Shown here one piece after another: positions 27,125-32,290 of a stretch of DNA of 32,290 bases. The position numbers and the translations under genes are program-made. The notes below the pieces were generated by a model. The model had not been told where the DNA came from. It saw only the letters and a program-made list of their open reading frames with translations, and ran no database searches. The DNA is taken from the NCBI GenBank assembly GCA_003427395.1, contig BFEA01000111.1:1943499-1975788 (forward strand), read 5' to 3'. How positions within the stretch are numbered: position 1 is the first letter of the stretch; each line of letters opens with the position of its first letter. The DNA comes from Chara braunii. Taxonomy: Eukaryota > Streptophyta > Charophyceae > Charales > Characeae.

Positions 27125-28280
27125 ACAGACACTTGTCTTCTCTCTTCACTTGCCATGAAGTGTCTGTGTTTGTTCATCTCCGACAAAATTGGAAGTGAAA
27201 GTGAAACCTTCTGATGATGGACCACCACATATTTAGAAAGCTAAACAAATAAAAAGGAAATAGTATTTTGACACGACCACAGTGGACCCCATGAAGAAAA
27301 GCCACAATGGTGGATTGAAGATAAGATGAGACTCATGAGAGAGAAGTATTGAAGTAGAAATAAAAAGAAAAGGATAAGATGAGAGACACATCAGAAAAGA
27401 GAAAAAGCAGATGTCTGAACCAGACTTCCAAATATGTCATTCTTTATGTTCTGTAATATCTGTACACTTTCTTTTTTTTTTTTTTAATGTTCTGTATACT
27501 GCCAATATCACAAGTGACGCTTGGTTCAAAAAGAAAATGAAAAGAAAGAAAACAGGGATGCCTGGCGTGGTGCCCACCATATGCTGCTCCCTAAACGGAT
27601 AGATTGTAGCCATCCCTTGAGGCTAGCCCTCCGTCAGGGGGGGGGGACATCCTCCTTCCCCTTCCCCCTCCCCCCCCCTGCGGACGGAAAGCCACCACTT
27701 GATGCTTTTCAAAAAAAACAAAAACAAAAAAAGAAGCAAAAGGGATGAGGAAAATTAACAGTCACAAGATCCAGTGGGATGAGGGGTCAGTACGGTTGTG
27801 TTTGTCTTGGCCGCAGCCACCACACAACAAATAAAGGAACAAGGAAATGTGTGAGAAGGCAACCTATGAAAGGAGGGTAAAGTGGGGGTGAACGGGGGTG
27901 TATGTGGGGGGAGGAGAGGGGGAGGAGAAGGGGTATCACTAAATTTCCAAAGACGATGGTTATAGTTGATTTTAGAATGAGGTATTAGCCTGCGAAAGCT
28001 AGCAAGGAACCAGAGCACACGGCTTAGGGACAGGCCCCGCTGGACCATGGGCCTCGCAGTGGTAGACAACAGACGTGAAAAAAAGTGAGTGGTGCATCTT
28101 GACGTACAAGTTGGGTGGATGCACTTGCCAGTAGTCGTAGTGGCACACGTATCTTGCAGACTTTTTGGTGAGGGTCCACTTGCGTGGTGATGGTGCACTT
28201 GCAATGTTTCACGTCTGGGGATTACTGTGAGGGGGGGCAGATGCCTGGGACTTCATTATCACATGTGGTCGTCACAAAAG
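27124..28280. other. Unassigned DNA with a G/C-run foldback
   Basis: CCGTCAGGGGGGGGG (27631-27646) is roughly inverted by CCCCCCCCTGCGGACGG (27671-27687). A 149-residue minus frame (28204-27755) is Pro/His/Thr-rich without a recognised domain. No gene is supported. Confidence 0.45.
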
Positions 28281-28293
28281 GAAAAGTGCAAAA

Positions 28294-28440
28294 GTGAAAA
28301 TGATTGAAAAGGTATCAACTGCCGATAATGTGTGCTTGAATCTACATAAACGGAGACGTAGTAAAAAAGTGAAAATTATTGAAAAGGTATCCACTTCTGA
28401 TAACGTGTGCTTGAATCTAAATAAGCCGAGACATGGACAC
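28294..28440 (+). repeat. 75-bp tandem duplication, in frame
   Basis: GTGAAAAT(G/T)ATTGAAAAGGTAT starts units at 28294 and 28369. The frame stays open through both and repeats a 25-residue pattern (IEKVST.DNVCLNL). Differences are mixed synonymous and non-synonymous. Nothing identifies a host protein. Confidence 0.75.
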
Positions 28441-28689
28441 ATGTCAATGTTCCGTGTCCCTAAGTCGTCAGCTTTGGCTTGAAGTGCGTCAGTGGCATTT
28501 CGTGGTTGGTCCGCAGGGACAAGAGCACTACAAGGGGGATGCTTACCTCCCCAACCTCAATGCAAAACCAAATTTTCCCCCCCCCCCCCTCCCCCCTCCA
28601 AAAAGAAAGAAAAAATCCTTGCTCCTCCTCGTCGTCCATGAAAATTGAAGGCTGCTCTCTATGTGACTGCTATGGGCAGGTCTGGCGTT

Positions 28690-28722
28690 CCAAACTCAGA
28701 CTCAGACTCAGACTCAGACCTC
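28690..28722. repeat. ACTCAG hexamer repeat
   Basis: GACTCA repeats about four times. Confidence 0.85.
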
Positions 28723-28883
28723 TTTTTCCTTCTCTTTCAGGCTCTGAAATGGAGTATGGTTGGTGATCATCTATCCCATCCTATCTTCCTTTTCATATAT
28801 GGAAGCCATTGCATCCTTCCTAAGAAAAATCCCCTCTATTGATCGCTTACTGCAACAATCCTGGTCACAACTTCTCTCCTACA

Positions 28884-29064
28884 GCCCTGATGTTCACGGA
28901 TGATCTGACCATATTGATCCAGGGGTCCAACTAATCTTTTCAAGTACTGCTTAGAGCGATGGAGACTTTCGAACTCGCATCAGAAATGAAGGTGTTTTTT
29001 TTTCTTTTCAACAGGCTCCAAAAGCCTCCAATCTATTCGTGGGGAGCATCACGTGCTGAGAAAC
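28884..29064 (+). pseudogene. LINE reverse-transcriptase fragment (motif C and downstream), plus strand
   Basis: One frame reads ALMFTDDLTILIQGSN (28884-28931), which is the [FY]xDD catalytic motif of reverse transcriptase in its non-LTR form (usually FADD; here FTDD). After one stop it continues in the same frame as LLRAMETFELASEMKV and then APKASNLFVGSITC, matching the helix after motif C. An oligo-T insertion (28992-29003) separates them. The piece is only about 60 residues and is dead. It is oriented towards the minus-strand LINE that begins at about 29510, so they are two different insertions or one rearranged element. Confidence 0.7.
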
Positions 29065-29505
29065 GGGCCCAGCGTCCCTTCTGCAATACATTGTTGAAAA
29101 TTTGACGATCAGTAAAGGCCGAGAGCATGAGAAACCAGGCATGGGCATGAGACATGCTAAGCATCACTGGGGGGCACCAGTGGGACCTCCTTCCATCTAC
29201 TTGCCCCAAACAGGCCATATCCTCTTACTATCCTCGTACTAAATACACGAACTACATGAAATACCCGAAACATACAGAAAATGCAAAATGGACAATACAC
29301 AAAATAAACCAAGTATACCCAATGCCTACGAAAGTCTGAGCAAAGCACTGAGAAGTGCTTGAGAGGTGTTTGAGCGACATTCCAGCTGGGAAGATCAGCG
29401 GGGAGCCCACTCTGTTCCAAACAATCTGCAAAAAGGCACTCCAGTAGATCTCATCTACAATCTTATCTCCAAGGACTGCGGGTGGGGGGGGGAACAGGTC
29501 TGGGA
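29065..29505. other. Unassigned DNA between two LINE fragments
   Basis: No motif is recognised. Short frames on both strands exist; 29033-29218 on the minus strand is the longest without a domain. It may hold the 3' untranslated part of the minus-strand LINE. Confidence 0.45.
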
Positions 29506-29639
29506 ACTCTTCTGCAGACGTCAGGGGGATGCTAGGGTCAATTGTGAGCCATTCCTTGAACTGCAAATGGTAATCTTGGGCCACTGCCCCCCTTCCATGT
29601 CTTCCCTCCCCTCCCTCCCTACCATCCCAATCCCTGACC

Positions 29640-29847
29640 AACATACCTCTGCCACCCACCCCTCTCGCTCCCCTCCCAGCCATTCCTTGGAGAACTGCAC
29701 TAACCGCTCTGAGATGTCCCTGGACCTGTGAAAGGTGTCCAGTGACTGTTTAACTGGTTCCCACCGGTGAGTAAGTTCTAATTGGAAGTGTTGTTTGAAC
29801 TGTTCCATCAGCTCCTCCCCTTCCACCTGAACCTGGTCAAGGACCAA
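29640..29847 (-). pseudogene. LINE ORF2 extreme C-terminus (frameshifted)
   Basis: After a frameshift near 29845 the reading continues as VLDQVQVEGEELMEQFKQHF, then KQSLDTFHRSRDISERLVQF. This is amphipathic and charged, plausible as the tail after zf-RVT. The later part of the same open frame, rich in Gly and Glu, lies over purine-biased DNA and is probably not coding. Confidence 0.5.
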
Positions 29848-29849
29848 CG

Positions 29850-30200
29850 CAAACCGTTGCCACCATCATAGAATCGTTCTTCGGCCCAGGTGAAACATAT
29901 TCCAGACAATAGCGTCCCTTGGAGGGACGGACAGTGATCCATGAGTATGGCATGCCACTCCCATGGCCACCTATGGTCCGGAACCATTTGCTGCCACAGC
30001 CTGTCCCACCATCTCCAGGTGAGGATTGCCGTGGGGCACTGCAAGAAAATGTGCTCGATTGTCTCTGCCCTTTTCCTCGTCGGAAAACCCGACAGACATT
30101 GTGGGCACCAAGGGAAAGCCCGTCCCTGCTGTTCCAACTGTGAGTGATCAATCACCCACTTGTTTGTGGGTAGACAGCGGTGCGCGATTTGCCGCTGTAG
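29850..30200 (-). pseudogene. LINE zf-RVT zinc-binding domain
   Basis: The minus strand reads KFKSAKITSLQRQIAHRCLP, then TNKWVIDHSQ, then WCPQC (about 30107-30096), then ETIEHIFLQCP (His about 30053, Cys about 30038), followed by W-rich helices. CxxC...HxxxxC with an ETxxHIFxxCP context is the signature of the zf-RVT domain at the C terminus of plant LINE ORF2. The frame is open for 115 residues (30155-29808) and then shifts. Confidence 0.85.
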
Positions 30201-30509
30201 GGACGTGATCTTGGCGGACTTAAATTTGATGTCGTGGAACCAGCGTATCGGTGTGAGCAGCTGTCTTTCTACTTTGAGGTGCCTCTGCTATCTACCTATC
30301 ACCACATCCCTCAAGCAGCGTTTTACTCTGAGCATACTGTATCTTGTCTTTACCGAAAGGTTTTAGAGTGTTTTGGTCTTTGGCTGTCGGGGGTTACTCT
30401 GCGTGTCGGGGTTCCAGACCCACTCCCCGGGGTCTATGGGGAGATCTTGCACAGCCACATCAGGGGAGAATGCTCACCTGTTTTCCCCTTCCCCTAGGGT
30501 TGTGATTCA

Positions 30510-30770
30510 ATGTAAGATCTCCTTAGGAGTCCACTCTAAGGGGTCCCGGCTCCCCACTAGCCCCCCGTTCCTCTCTATCATGTACCACTCAATCAACACA
30601 TCATCCGGCCTTACAAGGTGCACCAGACCTGCTCTGTTCACCATTCCTTCCTGGGCCACCCAGTCCCCCTCCCTCAGCACCGGGCCCTTGTGCAGGATGG
30701 ACCACCATCCTACCGGGAGGACTTCCGTGATTTCTTCCAGTGCTGCTTCAACGTTGTGGCAGTATCACAG
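30510..30770 (-). pseudogene. LINE ORF2 linker, open without a start codon
   Basis: This frame has no ATG at its start but reads continuously as EEITEVLPVGWWSILHKGP, then DWVAQEGMVNRAGLVHLVRP and EWYMIERNGGLVGSRDPLEW, ending at a stop near 30515. Its composition and position fit the LINE linker before the zinc finger. It shows that the element's reading continues through a stretch without a conventional open frame. Confidence 0.55.
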
Positions 30771-30778
30771 TCTTTCCC

Positions 30779-31104
30779 TCATTTTTTCCCGTCCCTTCCA
30801 GTCTCCCTTCTCCTTGTCCAGAGGTCCCCCACCTTAATCACCCCGTTTTTTACCCAGCCCTTTGTGCTACAAAAGATTTGACTTCGCATATTGGTGATCC
30901 AACGGTTACCGAAGAGGGGTTGTCTTGCCACCTCCTCCGACCTTTCCGGAGGTGGGCAATTGGGGGGGGGGGGGGTGTCCTCCAGATTTTTAAGTGGCGG
31001 GTCCAGAAGGCGTCTCTTCCCCTCTCCACTCCCCGAGGGCCTTGTGGCACTCTCCAATACTGATCGTCCAGCCATCCCAGAGGGTGGAAGGTCAACTGGG
31101 CCAT
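30779..31104 (-). pseudogene. LINE ORF2, region before the zinc finger; frameshift at a G run
   Basis: The first frame reads GWLDDQYWRVPQGP (near 31065-31030). The second, after the poly-G tract 30961-30973, reads PLFGNRWITN, then KGWVKNGVIKVGDLW (about 30925-30820), a motif common to plant LINE ORF2 proteins ahead of zf-RVT. The frame changes close to the 13-base G run, whose length is probably unstable or misassembled. Confidence 0.7.
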
Positions 31105-31179
31105 AACAAAAGGCTGGTGGCTAGCAAAAGAAACACCTCCCTAACCTGCAGACACCCCTTCACAACTGTCATGGTCCAC

Positions 31180-31245
31180 ATGGGGCCCAGCTCAGTTGGT
31201 ATACCCCATGAACTGCTGAAATACAGACCCAAGGCCGTCGCCCTT
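31180..31245 (+). mobile_element. tRNA-like SINE, family 2, partial
   Basis: GGCCCAGCTCAGTTGGTATA (A box), then CCCATGAACTGCTGAAATAC and AGACC. It matches 26290-26340 and 19715-19765 in order; the B box is lost. It follows the minus-strand LINE by about 70 bp. Confidence 0.5.
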
Positions 31246-31399
31246 TTTTTTAAGGAATCGAGGTCAACAATTAAGGAACCTGGCTAGACGTCGGCCAAAA
31301 CCTGATACCCATAGTGATTGCACGCCTGGCACCATGCAAAAGAGCACAAGCCTCACTTTTGAAACGGTTTTCACCTTTTAGCAGTGGCGGATGCAGTAC

Positions 31400-32217
31400 C
31401 CAGGGTTCGATCCCTAGACCTCACCCTACCCATGTACAGTATCTGTGTAGACCCCGAGAATTGAACCTGTGACTTGTGTATTCGTAGGCAGTTGGTAGGC
31501 CTGTCGTAGGTCCATAGGCAGCAGGGGTTCGATCTGTAGGTCTATAGCGTAGGAGTCTTAGTGAGTGCCGGAAGCTTAGCTGTAGACCTTCTAGAAGGTA
31601 GGCAAGTGGGCAAGTGGTCAAGTGGTGAGGCAAGTGGTGGACTAAACCGCAGCGCAACAGCAGTACAACGTCGGTAGGATAGCGGTGAGTCCACAGCCAG
31701 TCAGCGGAGGGTCCAGTCAGTCCCAGTCCGGTCCAGCAAGTACCACAGGGGGACTGCGAGCATCAAGGGCCGATGGCAAAGGGCAGACCAACGAGTTTCT
31801 GAAGTATAAATCAAGAGGCAGCGCCCAGNCATTCATTCANTCCTGCGTGAGCCATGCNGAAGCGCTGCCACNGCGACTTGTGCACGGAGGTCTGCAGATG
31901 AGCCCGGAGGACGCAGAGGGCTAGAGAGAGGGAGTTAGCATAGCGATAGGTTAGAAGCAGCGACAGCTTCCATAGCTGTAGTTAGTAGTGAGTGTGTGTG
32001 TGTGTCGCGTGTAAGTGCAGAGTGTTGCGTGTGGGACATCCAGGGTGATCCAGAGTGCGAACAGTGAAGTGTGTGGGCGCACAGTCGCCATAGCCAGTTG
32101 GAAGAGAGCTCTTACCTGGTTACGATATCTTCGAGTACTGTGTGGGCGCATGTCGACAGTTTGGTGTATTGCTGTTTGCATGCAAGTCGAAGAGTGACTC
32201 AGTCGAGTCTGATTGCA
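31400..32217 (+). mobile_element. 5' LTR of a retrotransposon that continues beyond the window
   Basis: The right boundary is well supported: the sequence ends in GATTGCA and, one base later, a plant-type primer-binding site begins. A TATA box lies about 410 bp inside. The left boundary is a guess, because no second LTR or target duplication is in view. Four single Ns fall in the region. The 60 bp after the primer site would be leader sequence. Whether it is Ty1/copia or Ty3/gypsy cannot be told from what is visible, since both use this primer tRNA in plants. Confidence 0.6.
31805..31811 (+). promoter_or_regulatory. TATA box of the LTR promoter
   Basis: TATAAAT followed by CAAGAGG sits within the LTR, leaving about 400 bp to the LTR end. 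That fits a U3/R boundary near 31835. The placement is plausible but not proven. Confidence 0.5.
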
Positions 32218-32218
32218 C

Positions 32219-32230
32219 TGGTATCAGAGC
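32219..32230 (+). other. Primer-binding site matching initiator tRNA-Met
   Basis: TGGTATCAGAGC is the 12-base sequence complementary to the 3' end of plant initiator tRNA-Met, used to prime minus-strand synthesis in many plant LTR retrotransposons. It lies one base after the LTR terminus. Confidence 0.85.
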
Positions 32231-32290
32231 AGGTACCTGCTGTTCCACGCGCGCGATGTGTGCGGGGCCGATGGGCCATAGCTGAAGTGA

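Larger units (their letters stand above)
29510..31110 (-). mobile_element. Non-LTR retrotransposon (LINE, L1-like) 3' part, minus strand
   Basis: Consecutive minus-strand reading pieces give the C-terminal portion of a LINE ORF2: a region after the reverse transcriptase (31100-30780), a linker (30770-30510), the zf-RVT zinc finger (30180-29850) and the tail after it (29847-29640). Several frameshifts and stops separate them. No endonuclease or catalytic reverse-transcriptase motif is visible upstream, so it is 5'-truncated, as is common for LINEs. A poly-A tail was not located. Confidence 0.82.

Overview
This is a gene-poor, repeat-saturated piece of a nuclear genome. Long homopolymers, di- and trinucleotide arrays, minisatellites and broken transposons fill almost all of it, and it holds no clear intact host gene. 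The best clue to the organism is the right end. An LTR with a TATA box is followed by TGGTATCAGAGC, the primer-binding site matching plant initiator tRNA-Met. Together with a chromodomain Ty3/gypsy remnant and a LINE carrying the zf-RVT zinc finger, this points to a streptophyte: a land plant or a charophyte alga such as a stonewort. The species is a guess. Runs of Ns (18864-18915 and single Ns at 8512, 14198 and near 31829-31872) show a draft assembly.

Layout. 1-2800: AT-rich microsatellites with many forward and inverted fragments of one short repeat family. The fullest copy (474-663) contains a type III hammerhead-ribozyme motif. 2800-6250: homopyrimidine and TCA tracts, a duplicated 60-bp end of a palindromic element, a tRNA-derived SINE with several tail-only copies, more fragments of the ribozyme family, and a foldback. 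6250-8000: a CT-rich segment, then an array of six 181-192 bp units. 8200-13900: homopolymers, a 21-bp minisatellite, GA arrays, short tandem duplications and unassigned DNA. 14640-15870: a minus-strand chromovirus pol remnant (integrase core, GPF region, chromodomain). 16790-20160: a three-unit diverged repeat holding a perfect 41-bp inverted repeat, then a degraded element with related ends that spans the assembly gap. 20890-24845: the most interesting block, with two divergent, oppositely oriented copies of a module encoding a cysteine-rich RING-like protein. The plus-strand copy also carries a Josephin-like cysteine protease frame and runs into a second full copy of the hammerhead repeat. 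24898-25695: a GC-ended non-autonomous element. 25700-28870: simple repeats and a SINE. 28880-31110: a plus-strand LINE reverse-transcriptase scrap facing a minus-strand LINE C-terminus. 31180-31240: a third copy of a tRNA-like SINE. About 31400-32290: a 5' LTR and primer-binding site of an element that continues past the window.

Two things deserve follow-up. One is the dispersed hammerhead family, which resembles plant retrozymes. The other is the inverted pair of RING-like modules, one with a Josephin-like protease whose Cys, His and Asn spacing fits ataxin-3. The two are linked by shared sequence downstream of the RING frames. All domain calls were made by eye from translated sequence; no database search was run.
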